Of a DNA stretch of 64,000 nt, positions 50,478-59,478 are shown in pieces (within the stretch, counting starts at the first letter, position 1; each line of letters opens with the position of its first letter). The stretch comes from Nonomuraea antri. Its GTDB lineage: Bacteria; Actinomycetota; Actinomycetes; Streptosporangiales; Streptosporangiaceae. A program made the translations under genes and the position numbers. The stretch spans positions 1 through 64,000 of the forward strand of contig NZ_JABCPZ010000030.1 of the NCBI RefSeq assembly GCF_013283785.1, given 5' to 3'. The notes under the pieces were generated by a model. That model had not been told where the DNA came from. It was given only the letters and a program-made list of their open reading frames with translations, and searched no databases.

Positions 50478-53162
50478 GTGCTGCGGGGACGAGACGACGA
50501 CCAGGACACCGTCGAGGCGCTGCTGGAGGCCGCTCGCGGCGGCCGCAGCGGGGTCCTGGTCATCAGCGGCGACGCGGGGATCGGCAAGACGTCCCTGCTC
50601 AGGTACGCCGAGCAGCGGGCGACCGGCCTGACCGTGCTGCGCGGCACCGGCATCGAGACCGAGGCCGAGATCCCGTTCGCCTCGCTGCACCTGCTGCTGC
50701 GCCCGGCGCTCGGCCGGCTGGACGCCCTGCCGGGGCCGCAGGCGGCCGCGCTGAAGGGCGCGTTCGGGCTGGCCCAGGCGACCAGGGACGATCAGCTCCT
50801 CGTCGGCCTGGCCGTGTTGTCGCTGCTGGCCGAGCTGGCGGAGGACGGGCCGCTGCTCTGCCTGATCGACGACGCGCACTGGCTCGACCAGTCCTCGGCG
50901 CACGCCCTGCGGTTCGCGGCACACCGGCTGCACGCCGAGGGCATCGCCATGATCTTCGGCGCGCGCGACGGCTTCGACCCTTCCGGGCTGCCGGTGCACC
51001 GGCTGGCCGGGCTCGACCAGGTCAGCGCCGCGCAGCTGCTGTCCGACACCGCGCCCGGGCTCGGCGAGCCGTTGCGCCGCCGGATCATCGAGGAGAGCGG
51101 CGGCAACCCGCTGGCCCTGCTGGAACTGCCCAAGTCGGCGGGTGACGCGCACAGTCCGCTGCCGCTGCCGGAACGCCTGCGCCGGGCCTACAGCGTCCGC
51201 ATCGCCGCGCTGCCCGCGGCCGCCCAGACCGCGTTGCTGGTGGCGGCGCTGGCCGACGGCGGGGAGCTGGACGTCGTCCTGCGGGCGGGCGAGCGCCTGG
51301 GCGCCGGGCCGTCGGCGCTGGCCGCGGCCGAGGAGTCCGGGCTGGTCACGATCTCGTCCGGGCAGGTGAGCTTCACCCATCCGCTCATGCGGGCGGCGGC
51401 CGCCCGGCTGGGCACGTTCGACCTGCGGCTGGCCGTGCACAGGAGTCTCGCCGAGCTGGTGGCCCAGCCCGACCGGAGGGCCTGGCACCTGGCTGCGGCG
51501 GCCACGGGCCCGGACGAGGACGCGGCGCTGGCGCTGGAGGAGGCGGCCGAGCGGGCCCGCGAGCGCAGCGGCCACGCCGGTGCCGCGGCCGCGCTCGAGC
51601 GCGCCGCCGAGCTCACCCCCGATCCCGGGACCAGGGCGCGGCGGCTGACCGCCGCGGCCGTGGCGGCGGCCGACGCCGGACGGCCCGACCGGGCCAAGGA
51701 ACTCGGCGAGCAGGCCCGCCGGCTGGTCACCGATCCGCTGCCGCTGGCCAGGCTGGCTGAGCTGCGGGCCCGGGTGGCGTTCGACGAAGGCGCGCCGCAC
51801 GAGGCGCACGACCTGCTGGTGTCGGGCGCCGAGCGCGTGGCGGGCCTGGACCGGGTCGCGGCGGGGCTCATGCTCATCGACGCCGCGCGCAACGCCTGGC
51901 AGCTCAGCGATCCCGCCAGGGTGGCCGAGGCGGCCGATCGCCTGTACGCGCTCGGCCTGCGTCCCGAGGACGGGCTCGGCCCGGCCGTCGAGGCGGTCGC
52001 CGGGGCGGCGGCGTTCCTGGCCGAGGGACCCGCCGGGGCGCTGCCCGTCATGCGCGGCCTGGTCGCCGCCGGTGGCCGCATCGACAGCGGCGCGCACGCC
52101 ACGCGGGTGAACGCCGCGTTCGTGGCCGGGCTGGTGGGCGACTTCGAGTCTTCACGCGCGATCTCCGCCGCCGTCGCCGGCGAGTGCCGCGCGAACGGCG
52201 AGATCGGCCGGCTGCCGCTGGCGCATCTGACGCTGGCCGCAGCCGAGCTGTACCTGGGACGGTTCACCGACGCCGTGGCGACCGCGACGGAGGGGCTGCA
52301 ACTGGCCGCCGACACCGGCCAGCCGAACCGGGCCGGCTACCTGGAGGGCATGCTCGCCTGGATCGCGGCGGTACGCGGGGACGCCAGGGAGTGCGCAGAA
52401 CTGGCCGCCCGCTGCCTCGGCCGCTACGACACCAACGGCATCGTCAACGGCCTGGCCTGGGCCGAATGGGCGCTGGCCATGCTCGACCTGGGCCAGGGCC
52501 GCTTCGTCGAGGCCCTCGACCGGCTCGACGCCGCCATGGCGGGCCCGGTGCGCCACCAGATCCAGGCCGTGTACTTCGCGCCCGACCAGATCGAGGCGGC
52601 GGTACGGCTCGGCCTGCCCGCGCACGAGCCGCTGCGCCGCTTCGCCGAGTGGGCCGGGGCGGCCGAGCTGGACTGGGCCGACGCGGTGCTGCATCGCTGC
52701 CTGGCGCTGTCGGAACCCGACTGGGACACCGCGCACGAGCACTTCCGCACCGCCCTGGCCGGACACGCGACCAGCGGCAGGCCGTTCGAGACGGCGCGTA
52801 CCAGGCTCGCCTTCGGCGAACGGCTGCGCAGGGAACGTCACAAGGGCAGCGCACGCCCGCATCTGCGCGCGGCGCTGGAGATCTTCGACCGGCTCGGCGC
52901 CCGTCCCTGGGCCGAGCGGGCCAGGACCGAGCTGCGCGCGGCCGGCGACACCAGCTCGCCCGCCTCGGCCGGAGAGGCCGCGGCGAACCTGTCGCCGCAG
53001 GAGCTGCAGATCGTCAAGCTGGCGGCGGAGGGGCTGACGAACAAGGAGATCGGCGCGCAGCTCTTCCTGAGCCCGAAGACCGTCAGCTACCACCTCTACC
53101 GGGCCTTCCCCAAGCTCAACGTGGCCAGCCGGGCCCAGCTGGCCGGACTCGGCCTGGTGTGA
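50478..53162 (+). CDS. Large ATP-binding LuxR-family transcriptional regulator (LAL type)
   Basis: 894 residues. N-terminal STAND-type ATPase with Walker A GDAGIGKTS near residue 35 and Walker B LLCLIDDAHWLD. A long helical, TPR-like middle part follows. The C-terminal LuxR HTH is NLSPQELQIVKLAAEGL with NKEIGAQLFLSPKTVSYHLY. GTG 50478. It is divergent from the ABC exporter operon and may control it; the short shared promoter region supports this but does not prove it. Confidence 0.9.
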   Translation: MLRGRDDDQDTVEALLEAARGGRSGVLVISGDAGIGKTSLLRYAEQRATGLTVLRGTGIETEAEIPFASLHLLLRPALGRLDALPGPQAAALKGAFGLAQATRDDQLLVGLAVLSLLAELAEDGPLLCLIDDAHWLDQSSAHALRFAAHRLHAEGIAMIFGARDGFDPSGLPVHRLAGLDQVSAAQLLSDTAPGLGEPLRRRIIEESGGNPLALLELPKSAGDAHSPLPLPERLRRAYSVRIAALPAAAQTALLVAALADGGELDVVLRAGERLGAGPSALAAAEESGLVTISSGQVSFTHPLMRAAAARLGTFDLRLAVHRSLAELVAQPDRRAWHLAAAATGPDEDAALALEEAAERARERSGHAGAAAALERAAELTPDPGTRARRLTAAAVAAADAGRPDRAKELGEQARRLVTDPLPLARLAELRARVAFDEGAPHEAHDLLVSGAERVAGLDRVAAGLMLIDAARNAWQLSDPARVAEAADRLYALGLRPEDGLGPAVEAVAGAAAFLAEGPAGALPVMRGLVAAGGRIDSGAHATRVNAAFVAGLVGDFESSRAISAAVAGECRANGEIGRLPLAHLTLAAAELYLGRFTDAVATATEGLQLAADTGQPNRAGYLEGMLAWIAAVRGDARECAELAARCLGRYDTNGIVNGLAWAEWALAMLDLGQGRFVEALDRLDAAMAGPVRHQIQAVYFAPDQIEAAVRLGLPAHEPLRRFAEWAGAAELDWADAVLHRCLALSEPDWDTAHEHFRTALAGHATSGRPFETARTRLAFGERLRRERHKGSARPHLRAALEIFDRLGARPWAERARTELRAAGDTSSPASAGEAAANLSPQELQIVKLAAEGLTNKEIGAQLFLSPKTVSYHLYRAFPKLNVASRAQLAGLGLV

Positions 53163-53235
53163 CCAAGCAGACAGCCGGTACGGGATGAACGGTGATCAAC
53201 CGGATGCTCTAGCCAGTGAGCGAAGGGGGAACACC

Positions 53236-53691
53236 ATGACCATCCTTGTCGCCTATGACGGCTCGGCGGACGCGCGCGCCGCGATCGAGTTCGCGGCCAA
53301 GAACCTGGCCGCCGGGCCGACGGTGGTGCTGACCGTCTGGGAACCGCTGCTCGTGCAGCTGAGGAAATACCCGCTGGCGGCCGCCGGCCTCGGCCCCGAC
53401 ACCGAGGACGAGGCCAGGGCGCACGCCGAGCAGCACGCCAAGGAGGGCGCCGAGCTGGCGATCGCCTCGGGCCTGAGCGAGGTGAGCCACCGGGCGGTCG
53501 CCGACAACGAGTCGATCTGGAAGACCATCGTGGACGTCGCCGACGAGATCGACGCGGCGGTGATCGTGACCGGTTCGCGCGGGCTGGCCGGGGTCAGATC
53601 GGTGCTGCTCGGCAGCGTCTCCAACCACGTGCTGCATCACGCGCACCGGCCCACGCTCATCGTGCCGTCGGCGAAGAACGCTAAGGAGTGA
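53236..53691 (+). CDS. Universal stress protein (UspA family)
   Basis: 151 residues, one Usp domain ([18 protein letters not shown], and the ATP-binding [21 protein letters not shown]). ATG 53236 follows AAGGGGG. The last 11 bases overlap the end of the convergent soxR gene. Confidence 0.9.
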   Translation: MTILVAYDGSADARAAIEFAAKNLAAGPTVVLTVWEPLLVQLRKYPLAAAGLGPDTEDEARAHAEQHAKEGAELAIASGLSEVSHRAVADNESIWKTIVDVADEIDAAVIVTGSRGLAGVRSVLLGSVSNHVLHHAHRPTLIVPSAKNAKE

Positions 53692-54172
53692 GGCAGCCGG
53701 CCGACTGGGGCGGGCACAGCCGGGTGTCGATGCGTCGGGCGCCCGGCCCCTCCTCGCCCAGCCGGTCGTAGGGGTTGGCCAGCGCGCACCGGTCGAGCGA
53801 CAGGCAGCCGCAGCCGATGCAGTCGGTCAGGTCGTCGCGCAGGCGCTGGAGCTGGATGATCCGGTCGTCCAACTCGCTGCGCCAGGCGGCGGAGAGCCTG
53901 GCCCAGTCCTCGCGGTTGGGCGTGCGCTCGCCCGGCAGCTCGTCGAGCGCGTCCTTGATGGTCTTCAGCGGGATGCCCAGGCGCTGCGACAGCCGGATGA
54001 ACGCCACTCTGCGCAGCGTGTCGCGGTGGTAGCGGCGCTGGTTGCCGGCCGTGCGGCGGCTGGAGATGAGCCCCTTGGCCTCGTAGAAGTGCAGCGCGGA
54101 CACCGCGACGCCGCTGCGTTCCGCGAGCTGCCCGACCGTGAGTTCCTTGGAGTTCCAGGCGACCTTCGTCAT
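53681..54172 (-). CDS. soxR: Redox-sensing transcriptional regulator SoxR
   Basis: 163 residues, a MerR-type HTH ([20 protein letters not shown]) and a [2Fe-2S] site with C118, C121, C123 and C129 in [13 protein letters not shown], the full SoxR pattern. In actinomycetes SoxR responds to redox-cycling compounds and controls small sets of oxidoreductases and exporters. The target here is unknown. The 3' end overlaps uspA. Confidence 0.93.
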   Translation of the reverse strand: MTKVAWNSKELTVGQLAERSGVAVSALHFYEAKGLISSRRTAGNQRRYHRDTLRRVAFIRLSQRLGIPLKTIKDALDELPGERTPNREDWARLSAAWRSELDDRIIQLQRLRDDLTDCIGCGCLSLDRCALANPYDRLGEEGPGARRIDTRLCPPQSAGCLTP

Positions 54173-54193
54173 AACCTCAACAATAGTTGAGAG

Positions 54194-54631
54194 TCAGTCG
54201 GCCCGGGTCGGGCGCTCGAAGAAGGTCTCCAGCACCACCACGGTCTGCGTGCCGGTCACGCCGTCCACCTCGAAGACCTGGCGCAGCACGTCCTGCAGGC
54301 GTTTCGTGTCGCGGGTGCGGACCTTGAGCAGCACCGAGGCCGGGCCCGCGATGACGTGCGCCTCCTCGACGTCGGGGATCGCCGACAGCCTGGCCGCGCT
54401 GTCGCCCATCCAGCTGCTGCCGTCGACCAGCACGTACGCCGTCACCGGCCGCCCGAGCGCCGCCGGGTCGACCTCGATCGTGGTGCGCCTGATCACGCCG
54501 CGCTCGCGCAGCTTGCGCACCCGCTCGTGCGCGGCCCCGCTGGACAGGCCCACCGCCTTGCCGAGCGCCGCGTACGACTGCGTGGCGTCCTCCTGCAGCA
54601 GGCCGACCAGCATCTTGTCGATATCGTCCAC
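54194..54631 (-). CDS. Lrp/AsnC-family transcriptional regulator
   Basis: 145 residues. HTH (LLQEDATQSYAALGKAVG, then HERVRKLRERGVI) and a C-terminal RAM domain with RMxxTxxxxxV-like GVTGTQTVVVLETFF. Divergent from the SMP-30 gene, which it may regulate; its own downstream neighbour is soxR. Confidence 0.88.
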   Translation of the reverse strand: MDDIDKMLVGLLQEDATQSYAALGKAVGLSSGAAHERVRKLRERGVIRRTTIEVDPAALGRPVTAYVLVDGSSWMGDSAARLSAIPDVEEAHVIAGPASVLLKVRTRDTKRLQDVLRQVFEVDGVTGTQTVVVLETFFERPTRAD

Positions 54632-54687
54632 GACAGGATGCTATCTCACGATTCATCAAGATGACCGAACGATGTATGGTGAGGGTC

Positions 54688-55626
54688 ATGACAGACACGA
54701 TCCCCACCGAGTTCGAGGTGCTCGACGAGCGCTTCGCCATGATCGGCGGCGACGACCGGATCGAGATCCTGCACACCGGCACCCGCTGGGCCGAGGGCCC
54801 GGTCTACTTCCCCGCCGGCCGCTTCCTGGTCTGGAGCGACATCCCGAACGAGCGGATGTTGCGCTGGGACGAGATGACCGGCGCGGTGGGCCCGTTCCGC
54901 GTGCCGTCCGGCTACGTCAACGGCAACACCCTCGACCGCGAGGGCCGGCTGATCTCCTGCGAGCAGGGCAACCGCCGCGTCACCCGCACCGAGCACGACG
55001 GCTCCATCACCGTCATCGCCGACCGCTGGGAGGGCAAGCGGCTCAACAGCCCCAACGACGCGGTCGTCCGCTCCGACGGCTCCATCTGGTTCACCGACCC
55101 CCCGTACGGCATCATCAGCAACTACGAGGGCGAGGTCGCCGAGCAGGAGATCGACGGCTGCCACGTCTACCGCGTCGACCCGGTGAGCGGCGAGGTGCGG
55201 GTGGTGGCCGACGACTTCGTCCGGCCCAACGGCCTGGCCTTCTCCCCGGACGAGCGGCTGCTCTACGTCGCAGACACCAGGGCCGGGCACGTCCGGGTCT
55301 TCGAGGTGCACGACGACAAGCTGAGCGCCGGTCGGGTCTTCGCCACCGGCGGCCCGCACGAGAAGTACGACGGCCTGCGGCTCGACGACACCGGCCGCCT
55401 CTGGGCCGCGGCAGGCAAGGGGCTGCTCTGCTACGACCCCGACGGCACGCTCATCGGCCGGCTCAAGCTGCCCGAGTTCACGGCGAACCTGGTCTTCGGC
55501 GGCCGCAAGCGCAACCGCCTGTTCATCGCCGCCTCGTCCTCGCTCTACTCGCTCATGACGAACGTCACGGGCGCGCGCCCGGTATGGGCTACTCCCAGCG
55601 GAACAGGCGGATCGCCAGCCCGGTGA
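54688..55626 (+). CDS. SMP-30/gluconolactonase-family beta-propeller lactonase
   Basis: About 312 residues. Metal-site hallmarks of the SMP-30 fold: WAEGPVYFPAGRFLVWSDIP (catalytic-site Glu), LNSPNDAVVRSDGSIWFTDP and FVRPNGLAFSPDERLLY. It probably opens a sugar lactone. ATG 54688 follows GAGGGTC; a start at 54661 is possible. Its last 38 bases overlap the end of the convergent ABC-2 permease gene. Confidence 0.85.
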   Translation: MTDTIPTEFEVLDERFAMIGGDDRIEILHTGTRWAEGPVYFPAGRFLVWSDIPNERMLRWDEMTGAVGPFRVPSGYVNGNTLDREGRLISCEQGNRRVTRTEHDGSITVIADRWEGKRLNSPNDAVVRSDGSIWFTDPPYGIISNYEGEVAEQEIDGCHVYRVDPVSGEVRVVADDFVRPNGLAFSPDERLLYVADTRAGHVRVFEVHDDKLSAGRVFATGGPHEKYDGLRLDDTGRLWAAAGKGLLCYDPDGTLIGRLKLPEFTANLVFGGRKRNRLFIAASSSLYSLMTNVTGARPVWATPSGTGGSPAR

Positions 55627-56323
55627 ACACGGCCAGCCCCGCCGTCATCACCAGCAGGCTCATGAGCTGCGGCGGCTGCCCCGACCAGGTGTCGCGCAGC
55701 GCCTGCACGAACGGGCCGACCACCGAGTAGTCGCTCACCGTGCGCAGCGCGTCCGGCATGACCTCGCGGGGCAGCCACATGCCGGCCACGAACAGCAGCG
55801 GGAACATCACCGCCGAGCCGATGCCCGGCGCCGACCTGCCGGTGCGCGCCACCGACGCCACCACCAGGCCGAGTGCCAGCAGCGCCGCCGTGCCGAGCAG
55901 GAAGACCAGCACGAACCCCAGCAGGTTGCCGGGCAGCGGCGAGCCGTGCACCAGCTTGGCCGCCACGATGAGCAGCACCGCCGCCAGCGTGCCGACGGCC
56001 AGGTTGATCAGGAGCTGCACGACGAGCAGCCGGCCCGGATGCACCGGCGTGGTGGACATCCGCCTGAGCACCCCCTGCTCCCGGTAGGTGGCCAGGGCCC
56101 CGGGCAGCACGGTGAAGGCCACGGTGGCCAGCGCGAGCAACACCATCGTGGTGGGCAGCTGCGTGTCGACGAACCGCTCGCCGCCGAACTCGGGGGACGG
56201 CTTGCTCATCGTGGGCAGGCTGCCGATCACCAGCAGCAGTGCCAGCGGCAGTGCCAGGGTGAACACGAGCGCGGGCCATTCCCGCAGGTAGAGCTTGGTC
56301 TCTACGAAGAGGATCCGCTTCAC
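55589..56323 (-). CDS. ABC-2 type exporter permease
   Basis: 244 residues with six helices. It starts MKRILFVETKLYLREWPAL and contains YREQGVLRRMSTTPVHPGRLL, usual in ABC-2 permeases of the drug-export type. ATGA-like coupling to the ATPase (overlap 56320–56323). Confidence 0.88.
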   Translation of the reverse strand: MKRILFVETKLYLREWPALVFTLALPLALLLVIGSLPTMSKPSPEFGGERFVDTQLPTTMVLLALATVAFTVLPGALATYREQGVLRRMSTTPVHPGRLLVVQLLINLAVGTLAAVLLIVAAKLVHGSPLPGNLLGFVLVFLLGTAALLALGLVVASVARTGRSAPGIGSAVMFPLLFVAGMWLPREVMPDALRTVSDYSVVGPFVQALRDTWSGQPPQLMSLLVMTAGLAVFTGLAIRLFRWE

Positions 56324-57225
56324 GTGAGCTTCCTTCCGGTCAGGGCGAGAAAGGCGTCGTCCAGCGTGGCCTGCTCGATCCGCAGGTCCCCCGGCACGAT
56401 CTGGTTGTGTGCCAGCGCGAGCGTGACGGCGTGGGCGAGGTTGCCGCCGCCGGTCACGACGACCTGCTCGCCGCTCCTGGTGACCTCGCGCACCTCGGGC
56501 AGGGCGAGCAGGACGGAGTCATCGAGCGGCGCGGACGGGCGGAAGCGCAGCCGCTGCTCGCCGCCCACCTGGGCGATCAGCCCGGCCGGCGTGTCGATGG
56601 CGGCGACCGTGCCGGCGTCGATGAGCGCGATCCTGTCGCAGAGCCGCTCGGCCTCCTCCATGAAGTGGGTGACCAGCACGATCGTCACGCCCGAGTCCCT
56701 GATCTGCTCGACCAGTTCCCAGGTGTCCCTGCGGGCCTGCGGGTCGAGGCCGGTGGTCAGCTCGTCGAGAACCGCCACGCGCGGCCGGCCGATCAGCGCC
56801 AGGGCGACCGACAGGCGCTGGCGCTGGCCGCCGGACAGCTTGCCGAACGCCGCGTCTCGCTTGTGCCCGAGCCCGACCCGCTCCAGCAGCTCGCGCCAGT
56901 CGGCCGGCTCGGGGTAGAAGGAGGCGTACAGCTCCAGGGCCTCCCACACCTTGATCTTCTCCGGCAGCGCCGCCGACTGCAGCTGCACGCCCAGCACCTT
57001 GCGCAGCTCGGCGCGATCCTTCTGGGGGTCGAATCCGCTCACGCGGACGCTGCCGCCGTCCGGCACCCGCAGCCCGGCCACGCACTCCACGGTGGTGGTC
57101 TTGCCGGCGCCGTTCGGCCCGAGAATGCCGAAGATCTCGCCCTCGGCGACCTCGAACGAGACGTCACGCACCGCCACGTGGTTCGGATACCGCTTGTGAA
57201 GGTTCCTGACCTCGATGACTTTCAT
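56320..57225 (-). CDS. ABC-2 exporter ATP-binding protein
   Basis: 301 residues. Walker A GPNGAGKTTT, Q loop VQLQSAALPEKIKV, signature LSGGQRQRLSVA, Walker B VAVLDELTTGLDPQ and switch His VTHFMEEAERL, of the DrrA/CcmA class. ATG 57225 is preceded by TCTAGCGTCTATCCC without a ribosome-binding site, so the transcript may be leaderless. Divergent from the two-component operon, whose response regulator may control it. Confidence 0.9.
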   Translation of the reverse strand: MKVIEVRNLHKRYPNHVAVRDVSFEVAEGEIFGILGPNGAGKTTTVECVAGLRVPDGGSVRVSGFDPQKDRAELRKVLGVQLQSAALPEKIKVWEALELYASFYPEPADWRELLERVGLGHKRDAAFGKLSGGQRQRLSVALALIGRPRVAVLDELTTGLDPQARRDTWELVEQIRDSGVTIVLVTHFMEEAERLCDRIALIDAGTVAAIDTPAGLIAQVGGEQRLRFRPSAPLDDSVLLALPEVREVTRSGEQVVVTGGGNLAHAVTLALAHNQIVPGDLRIEQATLDDAFLALTGRKLT

Positions 57226-57334
57226 GGGATAGACGCTAGAAATCAGCGGGTTCACGGAGAATCCGGCTGGATGCCCGGCAAGGGTGTACCTAGGTGCAGT
57301 GACGGCATGCGTCGAGCTCGCGCACACTGGAGGC

Positions 57335-58768
57335 ATGCTGCGGAAGTACGGCCAGGTCATGGCGCTGCTCTTGCTGATCGCCGTGCAGGTGGCGGCGATC
57401 TTGCTGTCGGCCGCGATGTTCGTCCTGGCGTTCGGGCTGGGCGCGGTGCCGCTGTTCCCGCCCCAGGTGCGGATGGTGCGGGCGCTGGCCGAGCAGAACC
57501 GGCGGCTGATGCGCCGGTGGGCCGACGTCGCGATCGAGGCGCCCTACCTGCCCAAGCCGCCGCCCCCGGTGCCGCAGTCCGACGGCATGTACCGCTCGGA
57601 CCGCACGCTGTACAAGACCCCGCGCATCCCCGCCTGGAACGACCGGTGGAAGTGGATGATCACCGACCCCGGCACCTGGCGCGACGACCTGTGGCTGGTG
57701 CTCGACCCGCTGGTGAAGGTCGGGCTGCTGCCGATCCTGCTGCTCCTGCCCGGCCGCGGGCTGCGCGTGTACGCCGTCTGGAGCAGGCTGCTGCTCGACG
57801 CGACCGCGGCCAGCCGCCTGGCCGGCCAGGTCACCCACCTGCAGAAGGTCCGCACGCTGGCGGTCGACTCCCAGGCCGCCGAGATGCGCAGGATCGAGCG
57901 CGACCTGCACGACGGCACCCAGGCCAGGCTGGTGGCCATCGGCATGACGCTGGGCGCGGTCGAGCAACTGGTCGACACCGACCCGGCCGCGGCCAAGGCC
58001 CTGCTGACCAAGGCCAGGGAGGCCTCCGCGGAGACGCTCACCGAGCTGCGCACGGTCATCCGCGGCATCCACCCGCCGGTGCTGGCCGAACGCGGGTTCG
58101 CCGACGCCGTGCGCGCGCTGGCCATGGACAGCCCGATCCGGGTCACCGTCGACGTCGACCTGCCGCACCGGCCCGAGGCCCCCGTCGAGGCCGCGGCCTA
58201 CTTCGCCGTCAGCGAGCTGCTGTCCAACGCGGCCAGGCACGGCGAGGCCACGAACGCCGCCATCGACATCAGCACCAAGGGCGCCGACCTGCGCATCACC
58301 GTGACCGACGACGGTCTCGGCGGCGCCGACCCGAGCAAGGGCAGCGGCCTGGCGGGCATCGAACGCCGCCTGGCCGCCTTCGACGGCGTGCTCGTGCTGC
58401 ACAGCCCGCCCGGCGGGCCCACCACGGTCATCATGGAGCTGCCGCGCGTGCTGCCCGAGCACTGGGCCGGCAACCTGCCCAAGCTGCCCAGGTGGAAGGC
58501 CGCGCTGGTGGGCCTGCTGTGGGTGACGGCCTGGTGCCCGATGTTCCCGCAGGGCATCGTGGCCGGCGTCTTCAAGACCTTCGACATCGAGGAGAAGACC
58601 TGGTTCCTGGCCCTCTACCTGCCCCAGCCCTGGCAGTGGCCGACGATCCTGGCCATGATCGCGATCGGCATCACCATGTACGTCCTGGCCATCAGGATCC
58701 CCGCCTGCCACGACAGCAGTCGCTGGTGGGCGGAGGTCACCCCGAGGCGTCTATGGTTCAGACGATGA
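57335..58768 (+). CDS. NarL-type sensor histidine kinase with C-terminal membrane segments
   Basis: About 477 residues. Two N-terminal helices, HisKA_3 dimerisation domain with phospho-acceptor H192 (RRIERDLHDGTQARLV), and an HATPase domain (SELLSNAARHG, VTDDGLGGADP, GSGLAGIERRL). After the ATPase domain come two more helices (LVGLLWVTAWCPMF and WPTILAMIAIGITMYVLAI), which is uncommon. ATG 57335 is preferred to 57284. ATGA overlap with the response regulator. Confidence 0.88.
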   Translation: MLRKYGQVMALLLLIAVQVAAILLSAAMFVLAFGLGAVPLFPPQVRMVRALAEQNRRLMRRWADVAIEAPYLPKPPPPVPQSDGMYRSDRTLYKTPRIPAWNDRWKWMITDPGTWRDDLWLVLDPLVKVGLLPILLLLPGRGLRVYAVWSRLLLDATAASRLAGQVTHLQKVRTLAVDSQAAEMRRIERDLHDGTQARLVAIGMTLGAVEQLVDTDPAAAKALLTKAREASAETLTELRTVIRGIHPPVLAERGFADAVRALAMDSPIRVTVDVDLPHRPEAPVEAAAYFAVSELLSNAARHGEATNAAIDISTKGADLRITVTDDGLGGADPSKGSGLAGIERRLAAFDGVLVLHSPPGGPTTVIMELPRVLPEHWAGNLPKLPRWKAALVGLLWVTAWCPMFPQGIVAGVFKTFDIEEKTWFLALYLPQPWQWPTILAMIAIGITMYVLAIRIPACHDSSRWWAEVTPRRLWFRR

Positions 58769-59415
58769 ACCGCGTCCTGATCGCCGAAGACCTGTACCTG
58801 CTCAGGGACGGGCTGGTGCACCTGCTCCAGGCGCACGGCTTCACCGTCGTGGCCGCCGTGGAGAGCGGCCCCGAGCTGCTCAAGGGCCTGCTGGAGCTGC
58901 GCCCGGACGTCTCCATCGTGGACGTGCGCCTGCCCCCCACGTTCACCGACGAGGGCCTGCAGGCCGCGCTGGCGGCCAGGAAGCAGATACCCGGCCTGCC
59001 GATCCTGGTGCTCTCGCAGCACGTCGAGCAGCTCTACGCGCGCGAGCTGCTGGCCGACGGCTCAGGCGCGATCGGCTACCTGCTCAAGGACCGGGTGTTC
59101 AACGCCGAGCAGTTCATCGACGCGGTACGCAGGGTCGCCGGCGGCGGCACCGCGATGGACCCGGAGGTGATCGCCAAGCTGCTGGCCAGCAACGCCAGAC
59201 GCGAGCCGCTGGCCGAGCTCACCCCGCGCGAACGCGACGTGCTCGAAGCCATGGCGGAGGGCCGGTCCAACGCCGCCATCTCCCAGCGGCTCTACCTCAG
59301 CGAGAGCGCCGTGGCCAAGCACACGGCCGGCATCTTCGCCAAACTCGGGCTCGCACCGTCCGACGACGACAACCGGAGGGTGCTGGCCGTACTCGCCTAC
59401 CTCAACAGCCGGTAG
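58765..59415 (+). CDS. NarL/FixJ-family response regulator
   Basis: 216 residues. Receiver with phospho-acceptor D53 (VSIVDVRLP), Lys of GYLLKD and a C-terminal LuxR HTH (LTPRERDVLEAMAEGRSN, SAVAKHTAGIFAKLGL). Partner of the kinase just upstream (ATGA overlap). The receiver end of the fragment at the window start is similar in layout. Confidence 0.93.
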   Translation: MNRVLIAEDLYLLRDGLVHLLQAHGFTVVAAVESGPELLKGLLELRPDVSIVDVRLPPTFTDEGLQAALAARKQIPGLPILVLSQHVEQLYARELLADGSGAIGYLLKDRVFNAEQFIDAVRRVAGGGTAMDPEVIAKLLASNARREPLAELTPRERDVLEAMAEGRSNAAISQRLYLSESAVAKHTAGIFAKLGLAPSDDDNRRVLAVLAYLNSR

Positions 59416-59478
59416 CAGGCTTTGTCGGTAACACCGGCTATTTTTCATAGAGGCAGGCGAGACGAAGGGGTGGATCAG

